Source of the DNA: an uncultured Candidatus Soleaferrea sp. | Lineage (GTDB): Bacteria; Bacillota; Clostridia; Oscillospirales; Ruminococcaceae | Assembly: GCA_934527325.1 (NCBI GenBank) | Contig: CAKTAG010000026.1 | Span: 1 to 15,716, forward strand | Direction: 5' to 3' | Length of the DNA stretch: 15,716 nt | Part shown: positions 7,415-14,387 of the stretch, one piece after another | Numbering within the stretch: the first letter of the stretch is position 1 | How the letters are laid out: each line of letters starts with the position of its first letter | Translations under genes and position numbers: made by a program | Notes under the pieces: generated by a model | Database searches by the model: none | What the model was told of the DNA's origin: nothing | What the model saw: the letters and a program-made list of their open reading frames with translations, nothing else

Positions 7415-7556
7415 TAGTACTTACACATCCTTGTACAAAATATGTTTATTTGAGTTCAGTATTAAAAAACACACCAATATTAAAATTATAACAAAATATA
7501 AAATAACTAACTAAATAGTAATTTCATATTTAATACCGTGACTCTTACATGTTAAT

Positions 7557-7585
7557 AGTATATCACAAATTATACAGAATGTCCA
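7557..7585 (-). promoter_or_regulatory. Candidate promoter of the M13 peptidase
   Basis: On the minus strand TGGACA (7580-7585) and TATACT (7557-7562) are 17 bases apart, each one mismatch from consensus. This predicts a leader of about 135 nt. A second TATAAT occurs nearer the gene but lacks a good -35. Confidence 0.6.
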
Positions 7586-7612
7586 TTATAAATATAGTAA
7601 AAATATATTTTT

Positions 7613-8314
7613 TTAGATATTTTTTATGTTTTGAGCGATTATATTGTTAAGTTTGCAACATAAATTTTGGTAATAATTGTATTTTTTTTCATCTTTTTCA
7701 TGTACTAATATTTTTTCTGCTATACAATTTATTTTGTTGGAAATATATGAAATATATTCTTGAGTATATTCATTAGGTTTTTTTAACAATAAACCTATTA
7801 TTTTATCAACATCAGATATTTTTTTATTATTAGCACAAAATTTTGCCCCAATAGCAACGTAAAAAAATTTTTTAGAATAAGTTAAATTTTCATTTATTAT
7901 TGTAAACCCATTGTTATATAAATATTCTCTCAATAACCAAGGTTTTTTCATTGGTTGTAATATTAAATATTTACCATTATTTTTTTTTAACCAATTACAA
8001 TTTTTAATTATATTTATAATCAATTCACTACCCATACCAGCAATAACTATATCATCGGCTTCTTCTGGTAAAACATCTTGCAACCCATCGGAATTTGAAA
8101 ATTTTATATTATCTGTTATACCATATTCTTTTGCTAATTTTTGTGCCTTTTTTAAACACTTCTCATTTATATCAACACATTTGCCATATGTACATTTATT
8201 ATCTAATATAAGTTTAGATATTAAATACCCATGATCTGTTCCAACATCTACAATTTTAGATTTTGGCCTAACCATATTGTAAAGCATTTGTAAACGGTTA
8301 TCTAACTTTAACAT
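7613..8314 (-). CDS. trmK: tRNA (adenine(22)-N(1))-methyltransferase TrmK
   Basis: A SAM-dependent methylase that in this family makes m1A at position 22 of tRNA in the cytoplasm. It has 233 residues, the usual length. It begins with the typical LDNRLQMLYNMV helix. SAM motif I is VDVGTDHGY at 22-30, an acidic residue (Asp48) follows the second strand, and DIVIAGMGSELI at 88-99 is the characteristic TrmK motif. Further on are LQPM (119-122) and LREYLYNNGF. The C-terminal half is a Lys/Asn-rich helical region, expected to be the coiled-coil tail of the family. A GGAG site lies 7 bases before the ATG. In many Firmicutes trmK is followed by a NIF3-like gene; here it is followed by the peptidase instead. 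It is divergent from murA. Confidence 0.93.
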   Translation of the reverse strand: MLKLDNRLQMLYNMVRPKSKIVDVGTDHGYLISKLILDNKCTYGKCVDINEKCLKKAQKLAKEYGITDNIKFSNSDGLQDVLPEEADDIVIAGMGSELIINIIKNCNWLKKNNGKYLILQPMKKPWLLREYLYNNGFTIINENLTYSKKFFYVAIGAKFCANNKKISDVDKIIGLLLKKPNEYTQEYISYISNKINCIAEKILVHEKDEKKYNYYQNLCCKLNNIIAQNIKNI

Positions 8315-8361
8315 TTAAAATCTCCTTATTAAATTTTAAAATAAAATTTCACATCACCATT

Positions 8362-8406
8362 ATTTGCTATTAAAATAATATTAAATACGCTTTATAAGTA
8401 GCAAAT
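8362..8406. repeat. Inverted repeat in the trmK-murA divergent region
   Basis: ATTTGCTA (8362-8369) and TAGCAAAT (8399-8406) are perfect inverted copies separated by 29 bases. They lie between the two divergent genes, in the trmK leader and next to the proposed promoters. They could be paired protein half-sites or a leader hairpin. Confidence 0.4.
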
Positions 8407-8421
8407 TTTAAATATTATTCA

Positions 8422-8452
8422 TATTATACCTTGCGAAAAAGTTTTTTGTGAG
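8422..8452. promoter_or_regulatory. Overlapping promoter candidates for trmK and murA
   Basis: On the minus strand TATAAT (8423-8428) has a CTCACA -35-like hexamer (8447-8452) at 18 bases, suited to trmK with about a 100-nt leader. On the plus strand TATTAT (8422-8427) sits at the right place for murA with a leader of about 28 nt, but its -35 (near 8399-8404) is poor. The two -10 elements overlap. Confidence 0.35.
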
Positions 8453-8464
8453 GTGAAATTTTTG
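8450..8464 (+). promoter_or_regulatory. Ribosome site fixing a TTG start for murA
   Basis: GAGGTG (8450-8455) is followed after 6 bases by TTG (8462-8464). The GTG within the GAGGTG is in frame but has no ribosome site of its own and would place the start inside the site. With the TTG start, the catalytic-site Lys-Asn falls at 22-23, as in E. coli MurA. Confidence 0.75.
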
Positions 8465-9721
8465 TCTAAACTAATTATACAAGGTGGTAAAAAATTAGAA
8501 GGCGAAGTATGTATTCATGGGGCAAAAAATAGTGCATTACCCATATTAGCAGCTACGCTAATGTGTAATGGAGAAAGTATAATACATAATTGCCCCTCGC
8601 TTTTAGATGTTGAAGCTTCTATAAAAATTTTAGAATATTTAGGTTGTACAGTAAAAAAAAATGGCTCTACAGTTACAGTTAACTCCAAAAATATTATTAA
8701 CTCTGATATCCCAGAAAATTTAATGCACGAAATGCGATCATCAATAATATTTCTTGGTGCTTTGTTAGCCCAGTGCAAAAAAACAAGGTTATCGTTCCCC
8801 GGTGGATGTGAATTAGGTCCAAGACCTATTGATCTTCACATTTCATCTTTAAAAAAAATGGGTGTTACTATTTTAGAAGAACATGGATTTTTAAATTGCT
8901 CAATAAAAGGTAAATTAAAAGGCTCAAAAATAGCACTATCCTTCCCCAGTGTAGGAGCAACAGAAAATATATTACTTGCAGCAGCTACATCTAAAGGTAA
9001 AACAATAATAACTAACGCTGCTAGAGAACCAGAAATAGTTGACCTTGCTAATTTTTTAATTAACTGCGGTGCTAAAATTAAAGGTGCTGGAACAGATAAT
9101 ATATACATTGAAGGTGTAACAAAGTTACATCCATGTGAACATATTGTTATACCAGATAGAATTGCAGCATCTACATTTATGGCTGCTACAGCTATAACAT
9201 GCGGTGATGTATTTATAAAAAACATAAATCCTAAACATTTGTTAACTGTTTTACCTATGTTTGAAGAAGCTGGTTGCAAAATAATTATAAATAACGACAA
9301 TATAAGAATACAAAATGAAAAAAAATTAAAAGGGATATCAACTGTAAGAACAATGCCTTACCCTGGGTTCCCAACAGATTTACAAGCACCTATTATGGCA
9401 ATGTGCACAGTAGCAAATGGCACAAGTGTTTTTGTAGAAAATATTTTTGAAAGTAGGTACAAACATGTTTGTGAATTAAATCGCTTAGGTGCTAAAATAG
9501 CTGTAGAAGGTAAAGTAGCTGTTGTATACGGAGTTAATAAATTAAGTGGTGCAGTTACTCACTGCCCAGATTTAAGAGGCGGAGCAGCATTAGTAGTAGC
9601 TGGGTTAGCAGCAGATGGCACAACAGAAATTTTAGATATAAAACATATAGACAGAGGGTACGATAATATAGATAAAGATTTAAAAGCTCTTGGAGCTGGT
9701 ATAACAAGAGTAAAATTATAA
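8462..9721 (+). CDS. murA: UDP-N-acetylglucosamine 1-carboxyvinyltransferase MurA
   Basis: The first committed step of peptidoglycan synthesis in the cytoplasm: enolpyruvyl transfer from PEP to UDP-GlcNAc. It has 419 residues from the TTG start, the usual size. GAKNSALPI at 20-28 holds the substrate-binding Lys22-Asn23. The loop FPGGCELGPRP holds the catalytic Cys116, so it has Cys rather than the fosfomycin-insensitive Asp seen in some bacteria. RTMPYPGFPTDLQAP is the conserved central motif, and FESRYKHVCELNRLGA and the terminal DRGYDNIDKDLKALGA match the family. It is the only clear gene on the plus strand, monocistronic, and ends at the terminator at 9750-9789. Many Firmicutes carry two MurA copies; which one this is cannot be told from the window. 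Confidence 0.97.
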   Translation: MSKLIIQGGKKLEGEVCIHGAKNSALPILAATLMCNGESIIHNCPSLLDVEASIKILEYLGCTVKKNGSTVTVNSKNIINSDIPENLMHEMRSSIIFLGALLAQCKKTRLSFPGGCELGPRPIDLHISSLKKMGVTILEEHGFLNCSIKGKLKGSKIALSFPSVGATENILLAAATSKGKTIITNAAREPEIVDLANFLINCGAKIKGAGTDNIYIEGVTKLHPCEHIVIPDRIAASTFMAATAITCGDVFIKNINPKHLLTVLPMFEEAGCKIIINNDNIRIQNEKKLKGISTVRTMPYPGFPTDLQAPIMAMCTVANGTSVFVENIFESRYKHVCELNRLGAKIAVEGKVAVVYGVNKLSGAVTHCPDLRGGAALVVAGLAADGTTEILDIKHIDRGYDNIDKDLKALGAGITRVKL

Positions 9722-9749
9722 ATATTTTATTATTTATAAATATAATATT

Positions 9750-9789
9750 AAAACCCAAATGTTTATGTAAATTAAACAATTTGGGTTTT
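9750..9789. terminator. Bidirectional terminator between murA and tRNA-Met
   Basis: AAAACCCAAATGTTTA (9750-9765) pairs with the stretch 9773-9789 over 16 bases with one bulged A, closing a 7-base loop. The stem is flanked by A's on the left and T's on the right, so it can end murA on the plus strand and the tRNA transcript on the minus strand. Confidence 0.8.
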
Positions 9790-9822
9790 AATAAAGGAGT
9801 TTGTTATTAAAATAAGAAAAAC

Positions 9823-9899
9823 TGGTAGCGGCAGTTGGATTTGAACCAACGACTCTCCGGGTATGAACCGAATGCTCTAGCCAGCTGAGCTATGCCGCC
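9823..9899 (-). tRNA. tRNA-Met, elongator (anticodon CAT)
   Basis: A 77-nt cloverleaf: acceptor GGCGGCA/TGCCGCT, then A and encoded CCA. The anticodon stem TTCGG/CCGGA encloses loop TTCATAC. The stem lacks the three G-C pairs that mark initiator tRNA, so elongator Met is favoured. A CAT tRNA modified to read Ile AUA cannot be fully excluded, though the GGCGG...CCGCTACCA body is Met-like. It lies 15 bases after tRNA-Leu in the same transcript. Confidence 0.93.
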
Positions 9900-9914
9900 A
9901 AATTTTATTATTCA

Positions 9915-9997
9915 TGGTACCGATGGTGGGACTTGAACCCACATGGTTTCCCGTACGATTTTGAGTCGTATGCGTCTGCCAATTCCGCCACATCGGC
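9915..9997 (-). tRNA. tRNA-Leu (anticodon CAA)
   Basis: An 83-nt class II tRNA. The acceptor is GCCGATG/CATCGGT with a G-T first pair, then A and encoded CCA. The anticodon stem TACGA/TCGTA encloses loop CTCAAAA, giving CAA for the UUG codon. A short extra arm (CGGGAAACCAT) is present, as expected for Leu. It is first in the Leu-Met pair driven from 10033-10061. Confidence 0.95.
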
Positions 9998-10032
9998 GAA
10001 CCAATAAAACTATAATGGTACCAACTAAATAA

Positions 10033-10061
10033 AGTCTAACACAAAATAAAAAGTTTGTCAA
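10033..10061 (-). promoter_or_regulatory. Promoter of the tRNA-Leu/tRNA-Met unit
   Basis: On the minus strand a perfect TTGACA (10056-10061) is followed after 17 bases by TAGACT (10033-10038), about 35 bases ahead of tRNA-Leu. The base sequence around the -35 (TTGACAAACTT) repeats that of the tRNA-Arg promoter. Confidence 0.7.
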
Positions 10062-10170
10062 TATTTTTTGTAAAAATTTTTTCTAAATTCATTTCTAAAT
10101 TACAACACTATATGGCATATTTTTTATGTATAAGTAAAATTTTATAATAAAATACAATTTAAAATGTAAT

Positions 10171-10230
10171 ATAAAAAAGTTATAGTAGAGAAATACCAAA
10201 ACTTAAAATTGCAATCATCTGCTATAACTT
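10171..10230 (-). terminator. Intrinsic terminator at the end of the ychF-glyS transcript
   Basis: AAGTTATAGCAGA on the minus strand (10230-10218) pairs with TCTACTATAACTT (10189-10177) over 13 positions with one A-C mismatch, closing a 28-base loop. The stem runs directly into six T's. It follows the small 63-residue frame and then glyS, with no other terminator in between. Confidence 0.6.
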
Positions 10231-10236
10231 AAAATA

Positions 10237-10428
10237 TTATATAAAATAAAAATTAACTACAAGGTATAATTTAGCTTCATAATGTACACCTTTAAATGTA
10301 CAAGTTAAATAATCTGTATCCATTCCACTTGCAACGTACCCTGATAATTTTTCGTACATTTTATGAAATTCTTCTGGGTAAACATCCCAAGCGTTTGGAA
10401 CCCTAACACTGCAAATTTCAAACGGCAT
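10237..10428 (-). CDS. Small hypothetical protein downstream of glyS (63 residues)
   Basis: I do not recognise this protein. It begins MPFEICSVRVPNAWDVYPEE, has a mixed, soluble-looking composition with two Trp/Cys-containing patches, and ends in a hydrophobic VVNFYFI. The codons resemble the real genes here, and the frame is less AT-rich than the surrounding spacer. These points suggest real or once-real coding. It starts 25 bases after the glyS stop and ends just before the terminator, so it would be the last gene of that operon. Against it, there is no good ribosome site; only a weak AAAGA lies upstream. The frame is open six codons further upstream without a standard start. It could also be the remnant of a larger gene. 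Confidence 0.5.
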   Translation of the reverse strand: MPFEICSVRVPNAWDVYPEEFHKMYEKLSGYVASGMDTDYLTCTFKGVHYEAKLYLVVNFYFI

Positions 10429-10453
10429 AAATAAATCAATAATTAATCTTTAA

Positions 10454-11830
10454 TTAAAACTCTAAAAATTTTTCAATATATAATCCAATATCTTTAATAG
10501 CTACCCTTTCTTGCAACATAGTATCCCGATTTCTTATGGTTACACAACCATCTTCTTTAGAATCAAAATCATACGTTACACAAAAAGGTGTTCCAATCTC
10601 ATCTTGTCTTCTATATCTTTTTCCTATAGAGCCCGATTCATCATATTCTACCATAAATTTTTTAGAAAGTTGTTTATACACTTCCATAGATTCATCTTTT
10701 AGTTTTTTAGATAACGGTAATACAGCAGCTTTAATTGGTGCTAATGCCGGATGCAATCTTAAAACTATTCTAACATCGTTTTCACCAACTTCTTCTTCAT
10801 CGTAAGCATCACATAAAAAAGCTAACGCTACTCTATCTGCACCTAAAGAAGGTTCTATAACATATGGTATATATCTTTCATTTGTCTCACTATCAAAATA
10901 TTCCAAAGATTTTGTACTGTACTTCATATGCTGTAATAAATCAAAATTAGTTCTATCAGCTATTCCCCACAGCTCACCCCAACCAAATGGAAATAAAAAT
11001 TCAATATCTGTTGTTGCATTAGAATAGTGAGACAATTCTTCTTTTTCATGATCTCTAAGTTTAATATTTTGTGGTTTTAAACCTAAACTTAACAAAAAAT
11101 TATAACAATAATCTTTCCAATATCCAAACCAATCTAAATCGCTGCCTGGCTTACAAAAAAACTCTAATTCCATTTGTTCAAATTCTCTTGTTCTAAAAAT
11201 AAAATTCCCTGGTGTAATTTCATTTCTAAAAGACTTCCCTATTTGAGCTACCCCAAATGGAATTTTTTTTCTGCTAGTTCTTTGTACATTCGCAAAATTA
11301 ACAAATATTCCTTGTGCTGTTTCTGGCCTTAAAAAAATTTCATTTTTACTATCTTCTGTTACACCTTGAAATGTTTTAAACATTAAATTAAAATTTCTTA
11401 TATTAGTAAAATCAGAAGCTCCACAATTAGGGCATTTTATATTATTACTTATTATATATTCTTGCATTTTTTCATTAGACCAACCATTTACATTTTCACC
11501 AGTCTGAGCCTCTATTAACTGATCTGCCCTATGACGAGTTTTACAATTCTTACAATCCATTAATGGATCTGAAAATCCCCCAACATGGCCAGAAGCTACC
11601 CAAACTTGAGGATTCATTAAAATTGCAGAATCTAAGCCAACATTATATGAAGATTCTTGTACAAATTTTTTCCACCAAGCTTTTTTTATATTATTTTTAA
11701 ACTCAACCCCCAAAGGTCCATAATCCCAAGTGTTAGCTAACCCACCATATATTTCAGAACCAGGGTAAACGTACCCTCTACCTTTGCAAACAGCTATTAT
11801 TTTATCCATTGTTTTTTCTGTATTATTCAT
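10454..11830 (-). CDS. glyS: Glycine--tRNA ligase, single-chain dimeric type
   Basis: Charges tRNA-Gly with glycine in the cytoplasm; class II synthetase. It has 458 residues, normal for the homodimeric bacterial form, and no separate alpha subunit gene is present. Two Cys pairs, CKNC (93-96) and CPNC (133-136), suit the zinc-binding insertion. RPETAQGIF starts at 168. FRNEITPGNFIFRTREFEQM, starting at 201, is class II motif 2. EPSLGADRVALAFL, with GADR at 330-333, is motif 3. The C-terminal anticodon-binding domain begins near 350 (RLHPALAPIKAAVLPL). The start is 13 bases after the rluB stop, with a GAGGG site unusually close (3 bases) to the ATG. There is no space for a T-box leader, so expression probably follows the operon. 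Confidence 0.96.
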   Translation of the reverse strand: MNNTEKTMDKIIAVCKGRGYVYPGSEIYGGLANTWDYGPLGVEFKNNIKKAWWKKFVQESSYNVGLDSAILMNPQVWVASGHVGGFSDPLMDCKNCKTRHRADQLIEAQTGENVNGWSNEKMQEYIISNNIKCPNCGASDFTNIRNFNLMFKTFQGVTEDSKNEIFLRPETAQGIFVNFANVQRTSRKKIPFGVAQIGKSFRNEITPGNFIFRTREFEQMELEFFCKPGSDLDWFGYWKDYCYNFLLSLGLKPQNIKLRDHEKEELSHYSNATTDIEFLFPFGWGELWGIADRTNFDLLQHMKYSTKSLEYFDSETNERYIPYVIEPSLGADRVALAFLCDAYDEEEVGENDVRIVLRLHPALAPIKAAVLPLSKKLKDESMEVYKQLSKKFMVEYDESGSIGKRYRRQDEIGTPFCVTYDFDSKEDGCVTIRNRDTMLQERVAIKDIGLYIEKFLEF

Positions 11831-11843
11831 AAACCCTCACATC

Positions 11844-12590
11844 TTACCTTTTTTTATTTTTTAAGTTACCTTTTATTATTCTAACCTCATCATGTGTAAG
11901 TTCTCTGTACTTACCAGGTTTTAACATTCCTAATTTTAAATTTCCAATTGATATTCTTTTTAACCTTATAACATCAAGCCCAACAGCTTCACACATTTTT
12001 CTGATTTGCCTATTTTTACCTTCTGTTATTGTAATTTTAAAAACACATCTATTTTCTTCATTTGTTATTACTTTAATATAAGCTGGTAATGTTAATCCAG
12101 CATCTATTTTTACACCACAAGCTAATTTAGTAATTTGTTCATCTGTAACGTTATTTTTTACTGTAACTCTATAAGTTTTAGAAATATTAGAACTAGGATG
12201 CATCATCTTATTTGCAAAATCACCATCATTTGTAAATAAAAGCATACCTTCAGAAAGTTTATCTAAACGCCCTATAGGGTAAACTCTTTCTTTAACACCT
12301 GTTAATAGATCCATTACACATTTTCTGCCCAATTCATCTTTAGTTGTTGTAACGTAACCTCTTGGTTTATTCATCATAATGTATACATTTTCATGTTTAC
12401 TTCCAAAATCAACTTTGTTAGTTCCAATGTGAACAGTATCTATTATTGGGTCAATTTTAGCTCCTATTTTAGCAATGTGCCCATTAATTTTTATTTTACC
12501 TTTAACAATAGCTTCTTCAGCTTCTCTACGGCTCATTACGCCATACTCTGATAAAACTTTTTGTATTCTTTCTTTTGTATTTTTACTCAT
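11844..12590 (-). CDS. rluB: Ribosomal large subunit pseudouridine synthase, RluB/RsuA family
   Basis: Isomerises a uridine in rRNA; in Firmicutes this family member is usually annotated RluB, acting on 23S rRNA. It has 248 residues. An S4 RNA-binding domain fills about 5-65 (RIQKVLSEYGVMSRREAEEA). NKPRGYVTT at 74-82 opens the catalytic domain. The catalytic aspartate is Asp110 in GRLDKLSEGMLLFTNDG, and GKNRQIRKMCEAVG is the conserved C-terminal motif. The tail is basic (GNLKNKKR). The ribosome site is only a purine-rich GAAAG, so the ATG at 12588-12590 rests mainly on the domain start. It lies between dacF and glyS, 47 and 13 bases away. The exact target uridine (RluB, RsuA or RluE) is inferred, not seen. 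Confidence 0.92.
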   Translation of the reverse strand: MSKNTKERIQKVLSEYGVMSRREAEEAIVKGKIKINGHIAKIGAKIDPIIDTVHIGTNKVDFGSKHENVYIMMNKPRGYVTTTKDELGRKCVMDLLTGVKERVYPIGRLDKLSEGMLLFTNDGDFANKMMHPSSNISKTYRVTVKNNVTDEQITKLACGVKIDAGLTLPAYIKVITNEENRCVFKITITEGKNRQIRKMCEAVGLDVIRLKRISIGNLKLGMLKPGKYRELTHDEVRIIKGNLKNKKR

Positions 12591-12637
12591 ATTTTTTCTT
12601 TCTTACTTAATTTTAATTTATATTTGATGTTGGTATT

Positions 12638-13783
12638 CTATAATTTTTTTGTAAATAATCCCATAAATAAATTAATTCCAAAACTTCTATTTTTTTCAGG
12701 CTTTACATCTATACCTACCGTAATTGGTTCAACAGCTATTTTTTTATTATCAATATAATACCCTATTTCACCTATTATTTCCCCTTTTTTAACCGGTGCA
12801 TATAAAAATTTTTTTAATTTTATTTTATTCTTTATTTTATTCTCTTCTCCATTAACTATTAAAATATCTGAATTATATTTTTTTTCAATTGGCGCACCTA
12901 CAATTTCTCCACCAACCACTCTAATATTATGTACTGGTAATTTAACAGCTGGCGTATACTTGTAAATTTGCTCAAAAACTTTATTGTAAATATTTATGTG
13001 ACTTTCGCAAATATCACTACTATTCAAAGTAACTACTATTACCCTTACACCATCTTTTTCTGCAGCAGAAACTAAACACCTACCTGCATTATCTGTAAAG
13101 CCAGTTTTTATTCCAATACAATACTGATATTCACCTAAAAGCTTATTATGGTTCTTTAACGTTCTTCTATAAGGTGGATTACCATATTCTAATGTCTCAT
13201 ATTGTCTTTTACAAATTTCAGCAAAAGTATCGTTCATTAAAGCATGCCTGGCAATAATAGCCATATCTTTTGGGGTTGAATAGTGGTTATCATCATCCAA
13301 GCCAGATGTTGTTGCAAAATTAGTGTTAGTACACCCTAAAGAAATAGCTTTTTCATTCATCAATTTAATAAAATTGCTTTGTGTACCAGCAATTCTAACT
13401 GCAGCAGCTTCTGCAGCATCATTACCAGAAGGTAATAACATTCCAACAGCTAAACCTCTTAAACAAACGCTATCTCCTTCTAAAAGCCCCATAGAAGTAC
13501 CTTCAATTTTTATAGCTTTAGAATCTACTGTAAAGTAAGAATCTAAATCTGGTTGTTCTAGGGTTATTAACGCTGTCATAATTTTAGTAGTACTAGCCAT
13601 AGCCATTCTTTTATTTTCGTTTTTTCCATAAATAAGGCGCCCTGTATCAACATCAATTACAGCAACACCTTCTGCTTTTATATCACCTATATCTACTATA
13701 TTAACATCTGCAAATATTTCAAAAACTGTAATTTGTTGGATAATTATTGCAAAAGAGATTGAAAAAATTTTTTTTAAATTCAT
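12638..13783 (-). CDS. dacF: D-alanyl-D-alanine carboxypeptidase (DacF/PBP5 type)
   Basis: A serine penicillin-binding protein that trims the terminal D-Ala from peptidoglycan stem peptides outside the membrane. It has 381 residues. A signal sequence spans about 1-25 (ending EIFA). All three active-site motifs are present: STTK at 64-67 with catalytic Ser64, SGN at 119-121, and KTG at 226-228. The PBP5-type C-terminal beta domain covers about 285-365. The last residues (about 364-381) are weakly amphipathic and may hold it to the membrane. The neighbour ytfJ and the Clostridia context favour the DacF/DacB sporulation-linked subgroup, but a vegetative role is equally possible from sequence. 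The ribosome site is poor: AGGGATGG lies too far from the ATG. Confidence 0.93.
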   Translation of the reverse strand: MNLKKIFSISFAIIIQQITVFEIFADVNIVDIGDIKAEGVAVIDVDTGRLIYGKNENKRMAMASTTKIMTALITLEQPDLDSYFTVDSKAIKIEGTSMGLLEGDSVCLRGLAVGMLLPSGNDAAEAAAVRIAGTQSNFIKLMNEKAISLGCTNTNFATTSGLDDDNHYSTPKDMAIIARHALMNDTFAEICKRQYETLEYGNPPYRRTLKNHNKLLGEYQYCIGIKTGFTDNAGRCLVSAAEKDGVRVIVVTLNSSDICESHINIYNKVFEQIYKYTPAVKLPVHNIRVVGGEIVGAPIEKKYNSDILIVNGEENKIKNKIKLKKFLYAPVKKGEIIGEIGYYIDNKKIAVEPITVGIDVKPEKNRSFGINLFMGLFTKKL

Positions 13784-13822
13784 TTTATTAGTTATCGCAC
13801 CATCCCTACTTAATTTTATATA

Positions 13823-13879
13823 ATAAAAGCAGTTTTTTATAATATTTTTTAGTTTAATTTTTTACATACTTGCTTTTAT
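13823..13879. repeat. Short inverted repeat between ytfJ and dacF
   Basis: ATAAAAGCA (13823-13831) and TGCTTTTAT (13871-13879) are perfect inverted copies 39 bases apart in the 168-base gap. There is no adjoining T run, so a terminator is not supported. It may be a leader hairpin of dacF or chance in AT-rich DNA. I see no convincing promoter in the gap. Confidence 0.3.
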
Positions 13880-13951
13880 AAATATCTATGCGCAAAAAAT
13901 AAAAATGATGAATGCATCCAAAAATTACAAAATGCTACAAATCATAAAAAA

Positions 13952-14383
13952 TCATTTAATATTTTCTTTCACTTCAATTTTTGTTTTCGATTTTTCTTTT
14001 TTAGAAAATATATCTGTTATTTTGTTAACTACACCAGGAACAGCATCAATTACTTTTTCTAAATTCATTCCTTCTCCAGATAATTCCAAAAGAGAAACTC
14101 CATTTTTATCAGAAACCAAAAAACCAATTGGGGTAATAGTTACACCACCACCACCGCCGCCACCAAAAGGCATTGGTTTTATTTCGTTTTTAGTTTCTGA
14201 TTTTGAATTTACAGAAAATTCTGTACCACCAGAACCAAAACCAAATGAGACTTTAGAAATAGGAATAATCACTTTTCCATCTTCTGTTACAATTTTATCT
14301 CCTATTATAGTGTTAACATCAACTAAATCTTTAAGTTTACTCATAGAAGTATCCATCATATCTTTTAGCGGATGATTTTGCAT
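13952..14383 (-). CDS. ytfJ: GerW family sporulation protein (YtfJ)
   Basis: A small protein of the GerW/YtfJ family, known in Bacillus as a forespore-expressed protein needed for normal germination; the biochemical role is unknown. It has 143 residues, the usual length. It begins with a helical segment (DTSMSKLKDLVDVNTIIGD). The conserved core follows: DGKVIIPISKVSFGFGSGGTE, a run of seven glycines, and TITPIGFLV. The tail is charged and Lys-rich. An AAGGTG site lies 7 bases before the ATG, inside the last codons of the DUF2953 gene (gap 4 bases), so the two are tightly coupled. The glycine run is GGC/GGT-rich and visibly higher in G+C than its surroundings. Confidence 0.93.
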   Translation of the reverse strand: MQNHPLKDMMDTSMSKLKDLVDVNTIIGDKIVTEDGKVIIPISKVSFGFGSGGTEFSVNSKSETKNEIKPMPFGGGGGGGVTITPIGFLVSDKNGVSLLELSGEGMNLEKVIDAVPGVVNKITDIFSKKEKSKTKIEVKENIK

Positions 14384-14387
14384 AACA

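Noticed and set aside
7414..7427. Four-codon leader peptide (Met-Cys-Lys-Tyr) whose stop overlaps the M13 start as TAATG
   Set aside because: No separate ribosome site; too short to distinguish from chance.
8836..9300. 154-codon minus-strand frame inside murA
   Set aside because: Antisense shadow of a highly conserved gene.
9555..9779. Leu-rich minus-strand frame at the murA end
   Set aside because: Low-complexity antisense of murA running through the shared terminator.
9793..9815. AAAGGAG followed by TTG on the plus strand after murA
   Set aside because: The frame stops after four codons; a ribosome-site look-alike only.
13905..14375. 156-codon plus-strand frame rich in Pro opposite ytfJ
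   Set aside because: The proline run is the complement of the GerW glycine run; shadow frame.
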